Shown: one piece after another, positions 1 to 12,551 of the stretch
Layout: each line of letters opens with the position of its first letter
How positions within the stretch are numbered: position 1 is the first letter of the stretch
Program-made: the position numbers and the translations under genes
Assembly (NCBI RefSeq): GCF_040436345.1
Contig: NC_133237.1
Span: forward strand, 21,829,749-21,893,748
DNA length: 64,000 nt
Direction of reading: 5' to 3'
Origin: Pagrus major
Lineage: Eukaryota > Chordata > Actinopteri > Spariformes > Sparidae
The notes under the pieces: model-generated
Seen by the model: the letters and a program-made list of their open reading frames with translations, nothing else
What the model was told of the DNA's origin: nothing
Database searches by the model: none

Positions 1-530
1 TTATTTGTTTATTTAAGGGATTCCCATTAGCTGTTGCCATGGCAATCAGCTAATCTTCCTGGGATCCACACATGACACTGAATACAATATAATACATTGC
101 ATGAAGAACATGAATTGCATTAAAATATATACAATTACATAAATATATATTAATATAAGTAGAAAAAAGACGAGCTTACATTTGATAGAAAAATAGAAAA
201 ACATCTGCACTCATATATAATTCAAAGCCAGTCAACACTGTCCCTACATTTGGGTAGAATACTAACTAAAAATAAATATATAAATATATATATATAATAT
301 ATGTTTTAAAAGAATGAGAATCAAACAACTTGTGTGAAGCGACTCATTGTTATGGCTCTAAGACAGTTACTGGAAAGTCTGGTGTTGTGTTTCAGTCTGT
401 TACTGCCGTTAATGGTTCGGTCGAATACAAATGTTGGCATCTCTGAGTTAATGGTACTGCTGAACATTGCAGCCATGTTTAAGGAAATTCTTCACTCGGT
501 GGTGAGAGGTGTCATATGACCGAGCCACTG
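1..530 (-). repeat. Interspersed repeat, probably the 3' end of a LINE-type element
   Basis: The first about 70 bases (TTTATTTAAGGGATTCCCAT and the following CTTCCTGGGATCCACAC) match a high-copy teleost repeat end that I recognise from memory. An AT-rich tract and a moderately GC-rich segment at 334-520 follow. The stretch lies in the zc3h7a intron upstream of the first visible exon. No protein-coding part is recognisable. Its class is uncertain. Confidence 0.45.
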
Positions 531-776
531 TTGGCAGAAAACGTCAATTTGTAGAAAATTGATGCTTTCAGAGGAACATTCCCTGTCTGTGTCTGGCTGC
601 TTTGAATCATTTTACATGGCAGTGAAAAACACTCTGCTGTCCTCAGGGAGACCACACCCATACCTGAGACAACTCACTGAACATGTAAAGTCAATTTATG
701 TTCAAAGAGGGGCTTCTTTGTTCTGTGTTCACTGTGTATTTTTCTAACTCTGGGACTTGTATTTGTTTTTTCCTAG

Positions 777-3700
777 GGACTGTATGACCAAGCACTAGAA
801 GACTGTGAAAAGGCTCTCCAGTTGAATGAGGGGAACCACAAAGCGCTGTACAGAAAAGCAAAATCCTTGAAGGAGATGGGGAGACATCAAGAGGCCTATG
901 AGGCTGTTGCCAAATGCTCTCTAGCAGTGCCTCAGGTAAGGTGTAACATCTGTGTGTTTTTATGTTATTTTATTAAAAGTGTGGTGGAAATCCACTCACT
1001 TTTCTGTCTCTGTGAATTTGACAAGATTCAAGAAAATAGCTGAAATGCTGTCCAGGCTGCCTGCAGGAAGAGCACACACCCAGTGGAGTCTAGGTCATTC
1101 TGGCGTGTTGCCTGAGTCCAGTGGCTGCATTACAAGATTAGCTCGACATTAAAAGACATTTGACTATTAGTGCACTACCTTTAGTTTGCATTTTAGATAA
1201 AACTGATGCAAGTGTAACTTTGGTGTAAGCAGCAGCTACATTTAATTTGCATTGCAGATGTCCCCCCTCAGGTTAAAAAGATGTTTTACTGCTGCTGCAG
1301 TGGTCAGTCCTAACTCATTACATTTCCATTCAGTTTGTCCTACAAATACAGAATTATGCCGACTTAAAAATTAGGAAAGCGGCATGTTTGACAGCTGTGT
1401 AGCTGTACTTTAAGAAGTGATGACCTCGCAGCTCCATCACACTGCATCACTCTCCTGGAGTCTTTAATGTAATCCTGTATATGGAGAGGAGTATCTGTCC
1501 GGATATGTTGTGGCAGGAACATTTTGACAGGGCTTAACTGACCTCCATCATCTCCAGTATTATGAAATACTGAAGTTTAAGCGCAGTTTTTCAGCCAACA
1601 ACAGCACTTGGTATATGTTTGGCTCTTAAGTCTACACTGTGTGACGCTACTCAGGTGCAGCAGTTTGATGTGATGAGTTGCATTTTCTTGAGTGGACTGT
1701 GTAGATGCTGCAGTTGTTAAGTCAAAATGATAAAAATACATATTATAACTGCAACAATTGCTGGATTAATCAATTAGTTGTCAGCTCTTATATGAAATGC
1801 CAACTATTTTAGATAATTGGTTTAAGTAATTTTATAAGAAAAAAAGTCTAAATTCTCTAATTTCAGCCTCTTAAATGTGAATATTTTCTGATTTCTTTAC
1901 TGCTCTAAACTGAATATCTTTTCGTTGTGGCCAAACAAGACATTTGAGGATGTCATCTTTCGCCATCTCACCATTTTCTGACCAGACAACTAATCGATTA
2001 ATCGAGGAAATTATCAACAGTTTTATCGCCAATGTTAAACACCATTAGTTGCAGCCCTAACATATTCAAATCAAAGCATTTCTACCATTTGATGGCATAA
2101 TAAAATGTACAAAAATCATATGTCTGGAGGGTTTAAATAAAAGTTGTTAATGTGTTTCCACAGGATTCCAGCGTCACACAGCTGACTCAGGACCTTGCCA
2201 AAATTTTGGGATTGAAAATCCGTAAAGCCTATGTAAGGAGTACGGTATGTTTGTGTTTCATGAATCAGTTATTATTATAACACATTTGAAACCGTGCTCT
2301 CAGATTTATGGCTTTTGATTATTGGTGGTTTCTGCTGTTCTTCCATAAAATAAAGATAGTCATAATTTAATGAAGATTAGAGTTTTATGTTTTTCATTTG
2401 TTTTAACAGCCTGCCTTGAATGTTTTGCGAGGATCAAGTTATCAAGATGCATCATGTGACAAGGTAAGACATGACTTTTCCACTACTTAATCTGAAATAT
2501 GTATCTTTACTCTCCCAAAATGTCCTTCGCTGAATTTCTTTATTTCTTTTATTCAGTTTTCTCATGGGTCGTCTTCAGTTGAAGATATAGAAACGGGTAC
2601 GTTTAATACTTTTTCAGCTTCTCGTTGATAATTAAAAATGAGCAGGACAACAGTCACTCACCGTGTTTTTCCCTGATGTGTTTTTAGAAGTGCCTCAGCT
2701 GACCCAGGATAGCTGTGTCGTGGCTCCAGTCCCGGCCCCAGTCCAACCTCCAGTATCGGTTCACTCGCCTCTAACAGAATCAGTGGTGGATGAACTTCCT
2801 CCCACTAACAATATCTCATCTGTGACCCCGTCTGAGCCACCAGGCTTCGAGTCTGTTAACCTGCCTGTGTCTGTACCCACGTCGGTTCCTCTTCCTGTGC
2901 CCACATTTGTTAACGGGTGCAGAACCAGTAAGCCTTGCCCGATTCTTCAGACCAGTCAAGATTTTGACGCGGACATCATCGGGGACGACCTAGATGATCT
3001 GCTGGACCAAGCTGGCCCCGAATCAGCCTTGGTAAGTGAGCTTAGTAGCTTATGAGCTTATTCCATCAATGTATTTGTATGCATTGCATTTTGAAGAACC
3101 GCATGAGAAAATGATGAAAATTTGAATTTCGCAAAAAAGTTTTGACGTGGTTTTTGAGTTATTCGCTAATCAGGAGATGGAAACCTCTTCTGGTTAAGTT
3201 CTGATCAATTAACTAATTGGTGACCAACCAGCTTTTTGTGCTCCGAATGAAGCTTCTGCTCGTTGCTGAAACAGAAATGTCATATTTCAATAAATTTTTG
3301 TGTTTTTCACGGTTTGACTGGCGCTACATCATCTTGTAGCAACCTCTTCTTCTGCGTTGGTATGATAGTGTTCGTACAGCAGAGTTGGCAGCACTTACTG
3401 CTTATCTCTCTGAACCAACTCATAATAATATAACAGTAGTGGATGGAAACAAGCATTCATTCACATTTTCTTTGCCAATTTTCCTCAAACTTAAATTACT
3501 TAAGATCGACACCTGGCTGTTGATGAATACATTTTAACAGCGTGTCGATATCTGGACTAGAGTGTGACTTATTTTGTGTCTCTCTCCAGGTCATACCGAC
3601 AGTGAAGGGGCCTCTTCCTTTGCCAACCAGTATTGCCTCGGGCAGTTCCATGTCGAGTCCATTCCTGATGCCATCTCACATCAACCCATTTCTCCACAGC

Positions 3701-6700
3701 AGCGCCCAGCAGTGCACTGTAACTCTGCCCCCGCTGTATCACAAGTCAGGGTCAAGTGCGTATTTTGGTATGGACACTTTTGATGCCCTCCCTCCACCAC
3801 TGGACTCCCTGGATAGTCTCAACATATCAGACTATAAAACGGGTATTTGTCTTTGTTACGTAGCCCGCTTAATCATGGGGTCACAATGAATATTGTACAT
3901 ATTGATTTTACAAACAATATCAGCTGACTGATATTTAACCTGCTTATTCATTTCATTTATTTAGTTTCTTATGTTTTTTTTTCTCCCCTCTGTCAAAAAA
4001 AGATTTTGCTCCGAGTCCATTCATTCCACAGGTAATTTTTGTTTATGGCATTAATAATTATGAGGTATTGTAGGTGAAGATGTGGTCACATGCTTATATT
4101 TTGTCATATTACATGTGTTTTTAACAGATGAACAATAATGAAACTCCGATGGGAATGGCTGTGGGTATGCCTGAAGTCAAGGGTCTTCTTCCTGCTGCTG
4201 TGGATTTAGCGAAGAACCCCTTAGCTGAAACACATGAATTCAAACAAGCGTGCTCGAGCTGCTACGTCAAAACTGGTAAGGATTGTTGTCACAGTCAAGT
4301 TGTGTGTGTGTGTGTGTGTCTGTGTGTGTGTGTGTGTCTGTGTGTGTCTGTGTGTGTCTGTGTCCAAGCTGTGGACTAATGTGTTATTTTATTTTTTTAA
4401 TTATCCTCAGGGCCCGGTGTGTTGGATTACACACTTCATACAGAGGAGCATAAATGCAAAAAGGACGCTTTGCTCGGCAGAATCAAACATTCTCCAGACA
4501 AAACGTGGAAGCTCATTCGGCCCAGGCCAACAAAAACCCAATATGTCGGACCTTATTACATTTGCAAAGGTAACATTTATGATGTTATAACATTTTATTA
4601 ATATTGACATGAACCACTTTCTTCCTTTTCTTTTACTGAAGGGCTGAAGAAGTAATCAAAATATTATCACTATTTATATAAAGGTCAATGTGTCATAGTG
4701 TTGTCAAACATATTGATATCGATTCCAATAACACCATTTGTGTTTTTTCACTCTTGTCTACGACAGTGAGTTGACTCGTGCGCCGCTGTAGTTCACACAT
4801 CACCTCTTCCAGAAGTAAATTAACTTGGATGGTGTTCTTCTTAACACGCCGTACACAAGCCTTGTTATGTTTTATCTTTTTTGATACAAATCTAAAATGT
4901 TATGCCCTCAATGTTGCGACAGTTTTCCCTCGTGGTATCCTTCCTCAGATTAGGAGTCACCCCAACAGTGTTACTCGGTCTGCATACTTTCATCTCCTGA
5001 ATATTAATCATCTTTGCCTGTCACTTACTCCGAACATCACTGCCATTCTCATTCACTCCCTGATTACATCCTGCATTAACTACTGCAGCTCTATTCTCTT
5101 TGCTCTCCCTTTCAAATGCCTTCATAAAACATCAGCTGGTCCTGAACTCTGCAGCCCATATCATTACCAGAACTCCGTCCATAGATCAAATAAGTCGGGT
5201 TCTTCAGAAGCTTCACTTGCTCCCACTGATTTTAAAATTCTGCCTCTCACCTTTAAGGCCCTTCATAACCCTCCTCCTCTGTATCTTTCTGAATCCCTTC
5301 ATATATTCACGCCCTCCCACACTCAGATACTCTTCTGCCACCCAACTCACTACAGTGTCTCCCCACTTTACTACCATGTGGTCTTCGGTTTGTTTTTTTT
5401 TTGTACTTGATCTTGTCATTTGTCCTTGAATGCTCTGTTAGGTGTCTATAAATAAAATGTGTTCTTATTTATTATCATGGTATAGAGTATCGATCATGTG
5501 CTTCTCTACCTACCCTTATTTATTACTAGGGGTGTCACGAATCTGATATTAAATGATGTTTCATAGATCCTTTATTGATTTCTTTGAGAAGAGGGTTCAC
5601 TCGTGGCAGGAGAAATTAACTGAACAGAAGTGATATCATTGCTAGAGATCCTTAGTTGATTTAATTAGGAAGACGGTTTACTCTGGACAGACTTGAGAAA
5701 ATGAACTTTGTAACAAACTGATTTCTTTGTTTTTTTCTTTTTTTCTTCTTTTTTGCTGAATCGCTGAAGAGTGGTATTTTTTGTTGAACTCTGTAATCTT
5801 TATTTTTGTTGAATATTAATTGAACTTGCCGAACTCCAGCATACCAAAATGTTCCAATCAATGATTAGTTGATTTTAAGAAATCCAAATCTAAGTCTAAC
5901 AGGAGCATAGCCGTCAGTGCTGAAAAAAGAAAACATTAATCAGAAGTCGAGTGGAGTTGTAACACTCCTTTTAATTACACATAAATATTCACATTAGTCA
6001 AGCAGCTTGTTGTTTCTGGCAACTTTTTTGAACGTTGCTGTTTTTGCACCAAAAAGTCATGTCGGCATAAAATCTGATTCTAAAATGTTGCTGGTGTTGT
6101 TTCAGAGGTGGCTGTTGGGAAAGAGTGCCTGTACCCTGGCCACTGCACATTTGCATACTGCCAGGAAGAGATTGACGTTTGGACTCTGGAGCGAAAAGGA
6201 TTCATCTCCAGAGAACTACTCTTCGATCCCTACGGGCCCAACTCCAATGTCAGGTTGACTGTCCCCAAGATCTTACAGGAGCATCATGGGATATTCATGT
6301 TTCTCTGCGGAGTGAGTATTTAGTTTCTTATTTCAAAACTGGTATGACCTCCGTGACTGCAGCGGTGATGTTGTCAGTGACGCCCAATTGCAATATTGTG
6401 TTTCATTCCCATTGTGAGGAGAAGAAAATGTGCCCAACTAATTTGTAAATGGATACGTAGCAAGGAGGAGTGGAACAATTTCTTCTGCTGTCAAGACAAC
6501 AGATGGTTGCTCACAATGAGCCACAACATTACTAAGCAGTGCTTTTGCTTTACCCAGAAAAATAAGGCCATTAAATTCAAAAATGTTAATGTGATAAATG
6601 GTATGTGAGAAATGCAATGCTGCGCTTTTCATTTTTTGCTTCTTTGTAATAAACATTGTTGTTTGGCGCTCATTAGCAGCTGGTGTACTTGGATCAGTTC

Positions 6701-9700
6701 TTATGGAGTTTTAGAGTGATGTTTGATGGTATTCCCCTGAAACTTGTGTCCCTGTCTGTCATTACTGTAGTAAATCTGCCCTGTTCTTATAGAGTTTTGA
6801 CATTTTCCTAAAACATCTTGTTTAATTTGCAGGTGTGCTTTGATCACAAGCCCAGAATAATCAGCAAAACCAACAAAGATGACCCTTCACTCTGCTCTCA
6901 TCCAGTGACGAAGCACGTCTTTGAGGATCATAAGTAAGTTAATCACATTTTACGGATCTGAATCCGGCTTCTCCCCCATGAAATTATAGTTTAAGCAATA
7001 TATCTTGTGCAAATATGTGTGGAAATGAGAGCATGATACACTTGTACTGATTGTTTTCCTGCTCATCTTTAAGGTGCCTGGTCCACATTTTGAAGGAGAA
7101 TACGGTCCGTTATTCCAAAATCAGACCCTTGATTCCTCAGTGTCAGCTGGATCTGTGTCGCCATGAAGTCCGCTACGGCTGCGTGAGAGAGGACGACTGC
7201 TTCTACGCCCACAGCCTCATCGAGCTGAAGGTCTGGATGATGCAGCACGAGCTCGGTAAGACAGATTTTTTTTTTAGAAAAACTGTTTGCCAAGGCTCTT
7301 CTAAAATGTTCCAATATGTCCCATTTACCAACACGAACACATTTTGTAGTATTTTTCCACTGTTACATTTTTTCTTTTACTTTTTTTTCTCATCATAGGT
7401 ATGACTCATGAAAGTATTGTCCAGGAGGCAAAGAAGTTTTGGAATGCAACAGCATCGTTGCAAGGAGCCCAGGTAAGCCCAACAGCAGGACTCTGGTCCC
7501 TGATTCTACAGGTTTATTGTAACATTTCCTAATTTGATTGTCGATCTGAGGTTGCCTTTATTACAGCTAATTGACTTTGACTTCAATAAGATAATTCTTT
7601 TCACTAAATTACTAAAGTCCTTTGTCTGCTGACTGGCCAGAAAAAGAATTAGATTTGATTTTGCTGATTGCAGAACAGAATCTGATCATTGGATAAAGCC
7701 AGGTTCAAAATTCTGCTTTCATTTTGTTGGCATATTAGTCATCGTTTTTTAACAGAGGGAATTATGGACAGCTCTTTATATCAATCCACAATCAGAAAAT
7801 ACTGTCAACTGCCATAAAAAAACATGTTTTTGCCATGTTTTAATGGATAAAATGTAATATAAATCAAAATACAGGAAGGTTTGGTGTATGTTAGTGCTAC
7901 TGAAGTTGAGATTTCTGGCTGAGGGTCTGAGACGTATTTGCATATAACTCTGGAACAGAAATATGATCTAAAATAAACAACTTCTGTGTTCTGGATGTTT
8001 TCTTTCCACTGGAGTGGAAGAAGACAGGAAAAATAGCTCAAAATCAGCCAGTGTCTCCCTTGATTGATGTATTTTTCTATCACTGTTGCTTTCTGTTGAT
8101 CACAAAGATTTTAACCAGATTTAAATGATTTTTTATCAGCAGCTTTCAAGTGTACAAAGGAGATTTGGGCCTCCAAATCTGAAGATGATGTTTGTCTGTG
8201 GCCAGTGCTGGAGAAATGGCCAACTCAGCGAGGCTGACAAAAACAAGAAGTATTGCTCAGCCAAGGCACGACACACGTGAGTATTACAGGGTCTCCAACA
8301 TGTGAAATGTGAACAGGAGGTGAATTAACAAGTTACACAGTGCAATACAATACATACACACAAACTGAGTCTCTGTTTTTCTGTCTCAGGTGGGCAAAAG
8401 ACAGGCGGGTGGTGCTTGTAAGTTCCCATGAAAGGAAAAAGTGGACAACAGTCAGACCACTTCCAACCAAAAAACCCATCCCGTCTCAGTTCGAGGTATG
8501 TGTCAAAGCTTCTCTTATTTTTACCCCAAGATACTTTGTTTTTTTTGTTTACCAAATAATTTCTCTTTCTCAGATTTGCATGCACGTGACAGCTGGCAAA
8601 AAGTGTCAGTACATCGGGAATTGCACATTTGCTCACAGTGTAGAAGAAAGAGACCTTTGGACCTACATGAAGGAAAACAACAGTGAGTTTGTCAAGGAGA
8701 TTGGCTCTGCTCCTTGGTAGAATTTAATTAGTAGAATGTAATTAGTATGTGATGCACTAGAAGCGATCACACTCATTTTATCCCCTCATTTAGTTCCAGA
8801 TATGGATCAGCTTTATGAGCAGTGGCTGCAGTCTCAGAAGCCTGGCTGGGGTGAAGAGACCTCCAATAACTCTGTTCGGGAGAACGGCAAACAGATCCAC
8901 ATGCCAACGGACTACGCTGAAGAAGTGGTGAGTTTCAAAGTCCAGCAAGAATGACGCAGTGAGCCACAGCCAGCCGTTTGCATGCACAAAATATTTTGTT
9001 TTTTTGCACTTTTTCCAAAACCGTATTCCTACAAACCAGTTTACATGGCTGACAAAAATTAATATTCCTGTTGACATGCAGTTGTGTTTACTAACATATC
9101 GTTTATCATAATCGATATGGAAAAGTGGAACAGCTGGAGCTGTTTGTGCCATTTAGCTTTCTTGCATCAAAATAAAATTCTTGTAAGTTTTCTACCGTCA
9201 CTCACCGATCCTCACTCAGCCAAGAAAACTCTCCCCAGTCACCCACGACAAACATTCCCGTGTCGGGTTTAAGAGTCTTCGTTTTATCGAAATTGGTTCA
9301 AATGTGAACGGTACCCAACCCTAAAACTAGTGATAATAATAAACTTTATTTCTTTACTTCACAGAATATTGTGTCATACAGTACAAGAGAGACAAATGAA
9401 ACAAATAAAGTGCAATAAAATCAGATGCTTCGCAAAATACAATAGTGGTGCAAAGAGCAGTAAACTATATTAATAGAAATTGTCAGTTATATGTTCTGTT
9501 ATTGTGTTAAAGGATCCTCGGGGTTAACCGTAAACATACATGTGACCGTGTGTTGTAAACTTGTAAAATTCTGAATGTGCTGTTTGTCCAGAGACTGTTC
9601 CTAAAACCAGAATAATATCTGCATATCTCCATGTCTTAATCGGCAAATTATATATTTGGAATGTGGCCTAATTGTGAATATCCAAAGGGAATATGCTGTT

Positions 9701-10605
9701 AACATGAGTCGTATCCAATTGAGAATATTGTCATAATTAGAAAAACAGTGGAATGATATCAATGCTTTTGTGTGGTGATGATCAAAGTAATCAAGGTTAG
9801 TGTACAAACTGTTCAGTGGAATTTAGCTGAGACTGGATATCTAAGAAGTATGTTTAATTTGTGTTGCACGTGACAAAATGTAGATTTTCTGTCTTAGTTT
9901 GCAGTTTAGTTTTTATCAGTTTAATATCTTAAAGTGTTAAACACCACCTCATTAGCAGCTGCATTTATTGCTTTTGGTGGATAATCTTTTAGTTGTCGGA
10001 ATCTGTTGATGCAGTAAAAAACTATTAGTGCCTAATGATGAAATCGTGTCAACATTTCGATAAAATCTTGCTGTTTTCCGAGTGATGAAAAATAATCAGT
10101 GATTAAGAAACAGGCGGTAATTAGTCATCTGTGTAAATGTGATTACTCTGTGTGTTTTTTGCAGGCTGGCAATCACTGTTGGCTGTGTGGTAAGAACTGC
10201 AACAGCGAGAAACAGTGGCAGCAGCACATCACTTCAGAAAAACACAAAGACAGAGTTTTCAACTCTGAGGATGATCAGAACTGCTGGCAGTATCGATTTC
10301 CCACAGGCACTTTCAAAGTTTGTGAGAGGTGAGATGAGTCACAGAACGCTGCATGTCTGTGGTTACCAGGCTGTTTCCAGCAATTTTTTTGACGGTTGAC
10401 CTTGTGTTCTGGCAGGTTCCTCAAAGGCACGTGCACAGAGGATGACTTGTGTAAGCTGGCACACGGGGAGCAGGAACTAAAAGAGTGGATGGAGCGCAGG
10501 GAATTCCTTTTGATGAAACTTGCCAAAGCCAGAAAAGACCATCTTATAGCACCAAATGACAATGACTTTGGAAAATACAGTTTTCTGCTTAAAGACATTA
10601 TATAA
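777..10605 (+). CDS. zc3h7a: ZC3H7A, zinc finger CCCH-type protein 7A (3' part; 5' exons outside window)
   Basis: RNA-binding zinc-finger protein; the ZC3H7 family binds pre-miRNA hairpins and has been linked to miRNA processing (family knowledge). Coding exons: 777-935, 2164-2244, 2410-2463, 2557-2596, 2688-3031, 3590-3842, 4003-4031, 4128-4275, 4411-4569, 6106-6311, 6833-6933, 7074-7255, 7399-7472, 8140-8276, 8390-8495, 8574-8682, 8794-8927, 10165-10328, 10416-10605. They sum to 2,670 nt (889 aa plus TAA) and stay in phase at every junction. In window numbering: a TPR at residues 1-45; a Pro/Ser/Val-rich linker with an acidic GDDLDDLLD stretch near 210; CxxC at 362-365; CCCH-like fingers at C421-C441, C553-H571, C693-H712 and C825-H843; a C2H2 finger at C777/C780/H793/H799. 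The C-terminal PNDNDFGKYSFL matches ZC3H7A rather than ZC3H7B as I remember them. About the first 100 residues are missing to the left. Identity is very secure; single splice borders a little less so. Confidence 0.96.
1735..2065 (-). mobile_element. Non-autonomous AT-rich element with ATTAATCGATT-like ends (copy 1)
   Basis: The ends carry inverted forms of 'gcaactaatcgattaatc' (CTGCAACAATTGCTGGATTA at the left, TTAGTTGCAGCCCT at the right). The interior, read on the minus strand, contains CATCCTCAAATGTCTTGTTT and AGAAAATATTCACATTTAAG. The same two internal blocks recur at about 21,970-22,065, and the first recurs near 28,950, which shows a dispersed family. It sits in a zc3h7a intron. This family is common in teleost genomes. 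Confidence 0.6.
4300..4364. repeat. (GT)n microsatellite
   Basis: About 30 GT dinucleotides with a few CT interruptions. It begins only 24 nt after the donor of the exon ending at 4275 and fills about half of that 135-nt zc3h7a intron. Confidence 0.95.
4770..5460 (+). mobile_element. LINE remnant, L2/CR1/Rex1-like reverse-transcriptase C-terminus (broken)
   Basis: Conceptual translation gives a degraded match to the post-catalytic 'thumb' of CR1/L2-clade reverse transcriptases: a SAYFHLLNINHL-type block, LIHSLITSCINYCSSILF, then NSAAHIITRT, and KALHNPPPLYLSE. The matches shift frame between about 5,120 and 5,230, so the copy is dead. A short A-rich tail (ATAAATAAAATG) near 5,445 marks the 3' end. 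It is inserted sense-wise in the long zc3h7a intron between exons 4411-4569 and 6106-6311. It explains the 210-codon open frame at 4,778-5,410, which is not a host gene. Confidence 0.75.
7660..8085 (+). repeat. Dispersed repeat family R1, copy 1
   Basis: Contains AATCAGAAAATACTGTCAAC, GGAAGGTTTGGTGTATG and GAGATTTCTGGCT in the same order and spacing as two copies at 52.4-53.7 kb. An upstream block (cagaacagaa...ggataaagccaggttc) also recurs at 53,336. It lies in a zc3h7a intron. I do not know its class. Confidence 0.6.
9255..9325. mobile_element. Terminal fragment of a hAT-like DNA element
   Basis: Ends in CGGTACCCAACCCTA, the reverse complement of the TAGGGTTGGGTACCG-type terminus common to teleost hAT MITEs, preceded by TTATCGAAATTGGTTC. 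Only this end is clear. It lies in the last long zc3h7a intron. Confidence 0.35.
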
Positions 10606-11068
10606 TGATGTGATGACAATGCTCGTGCTCACTTGCAAATAATGCAGTATTCAAACAGTAAGGTGATCCTTTAAAGGGCCTCTGAGGTGCACAGGAAATT
10701 AGCCTGATCACAGCATGATTTTAAAGAGGGTGTTCAGGACGGGCCCTCTGATTGGTGGCTGGTTTACTCTGATCTGAACTGCAGGAGTGTTATCGTTAAC
10801 AGCACATAGACACTTGAAGCTTTGCTATGCACCGTTCGGTAGAATATCTGAGGCTGGTGATGAGAATGGCATGTGTAAACCTTGATCAGAGACGTGTTCT
10901 TACAGTTGACCTAAAAACAAGTAATTTCTTTTCATAAGCATTTTCTTATATGTTAATGATCTTTACCCTTCAATAAGTTTCAAGTATTGAATACTTAAAT
11001 TGAGAGTTCAGTTGACATTCACTTTCCATTTATCTAATAGTGTTACCAGTGTAATGGGCACCACAAGA

Positions 11069-11074
11069 AATAAA
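11069..11074 (+). promoter_or_regulatory. Poly(A) signal of zc3h7a
   Basis: AATAAA, 464 nt after the zc3h7a stop codon, followed by a T-rich/GT-rich stretch. This gives a 3' UTR of about 490 nt. A second AATAAA near 11,170 could serve as an alternative. Confidence 0.65.
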
Positions 11075-11099
11075 GCTTCTTTTTTAATCTGTGTTTAAA

Positions 11100-12030
11100 C
11101 TGCTGCGTGTTTTATTTCACTTCTGTAACCGGTGGTGGGCTTCAGATCTGTTCCTTCATTAAATGCAGTAATAAAACACTTTAAAAGGTATTTATGTGTA
11201 CTGCAAGTACTCAATGCAGAAACCCCCTTGTATATGTTGTTCTATATATCATATTGTTACTGAAGCTTCATATGTAAGCAGCTTAACCATGGAGCTGGTG
11301 GAGGTGAAGCTACTTTTACACAGTTTGGTAGTTTTATCTGTAATAGTTGAGATCTTACAGACTCATTTGTTATGATTGTAATACTTCTCTGCAGAAATCA
11401 AGATAAAGCGTAACATGTCCTGTAATAAAAGGGTTAGGTCTCAATTTGTGGATCCTGATACAGTATTTAGAAATATTTAGATTCAGTTTTTAGTAAAGAA
11501 ACGTAGGCAGAGTACTTGAAAACCTGAGTCTTTAATATTTGTAAAACCATCCTGCATCTGATATTCAAGTCATTACAAAGATAATGGAAGCAGAAGACAT
11601 TTCTAAAGTTAATATACAAGATGCATCGGTATCCTATTTTTCTTACCAAGCACAAAAATTTCAATTCTAGTGATAATTTAAAGCGACAAAACACCCATAA
11701 ATCAAAAATACATATTTTTCCTCTTACTTGTGATGTTATTTATCCATCTAGATTGTTTTGGTGTGAGTTGCTGAGTTTTGGAGACGTCTGCCTTCTCTCT
11801 AATGTAATGGAGCTAGATGAGAGAAAACTCAACAACAATGTCTCTCCCCAGAAACCATGAGCTGGTTACTCAAGATCATCCACAGACTTTGTCGTGAGCA
11901 GTTTCTGTTTTCTTTCCATGTCACGAGATTCGTGCTCATGACACATGTTTTCTTCTGTGAGCTGACAGATAAAGAAAACATAACCAGGTCATAATTTCTG
12001 GAAAGAGACATTGCTGTTGAGATTTTCAAA
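11100..12030. other. Intergenic stretch between the convergent zc3h7a and rmi2 3' ends
   Basis: About 900 bases, AT-rich, with only short open frames in either strand. I see no domain, no splice-flanked exon and no recognisable repeat. The right part (11,900-12,550) is probably rmi2 3' UTR. Confidence 0.6.
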
Positions 12031-12033
12031 TGT

Positions 12034-12039
12034 TTTATT
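12034..12039 (-). promoter_or_regulatory. Candidate poly(A) signal of rmi2
   Basis: AATAAA on the minus strand, 513 nt past the rmi2 stop. Other TTTATT-type matches occur within 60 nt upstream (12,084-12,095), so the site in use cannot be fixed from sequence. Confidence 0.35.
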
Positions 12040-12551
12040 TTTTTGGTGCTTTGATAAATAGCAAAACAGAAAAGAGGAAAATGTTTTTATTTTTATTGTT
12101 ATTGTGAACTGTCCCTTTAAGGACGATGGTTGGAGAGATCATTTCTTTAGCTGGATAAGTTATGTTTTCATTGTGTGTTAGCGATTGTCCCGAGGCAATG
12201 CACTGCAGATACGACAGCATAAACACATTTATAAATCCAGCAGTGAGGCCAACAGCTCCACTTCTGTAGGAGGAAGAGCCACATGGGAAATAACTTGTGT
12301 TATTCAAGCGTCACACATCACAGTGTAAATACTGTTTCCTCGTGTCAGAGTCTTTGTCACTCTTGCATCACGCCTCCCGGTCACAAGCCTGACATCTTCG
12401 GAGATTGTGCTGCTGCTGCTCAGTCCTGCGACATAGTTTTTCCATTTGTCAAGAATCAGTCGAACAGTGCAAACCCAGCTGGATACGCGTGACAGGAGCA
12501 GGTCGTCCTGCTGCCAGCGAATGCAGCATTTCCACCGGCGGCTCTCTGCAT

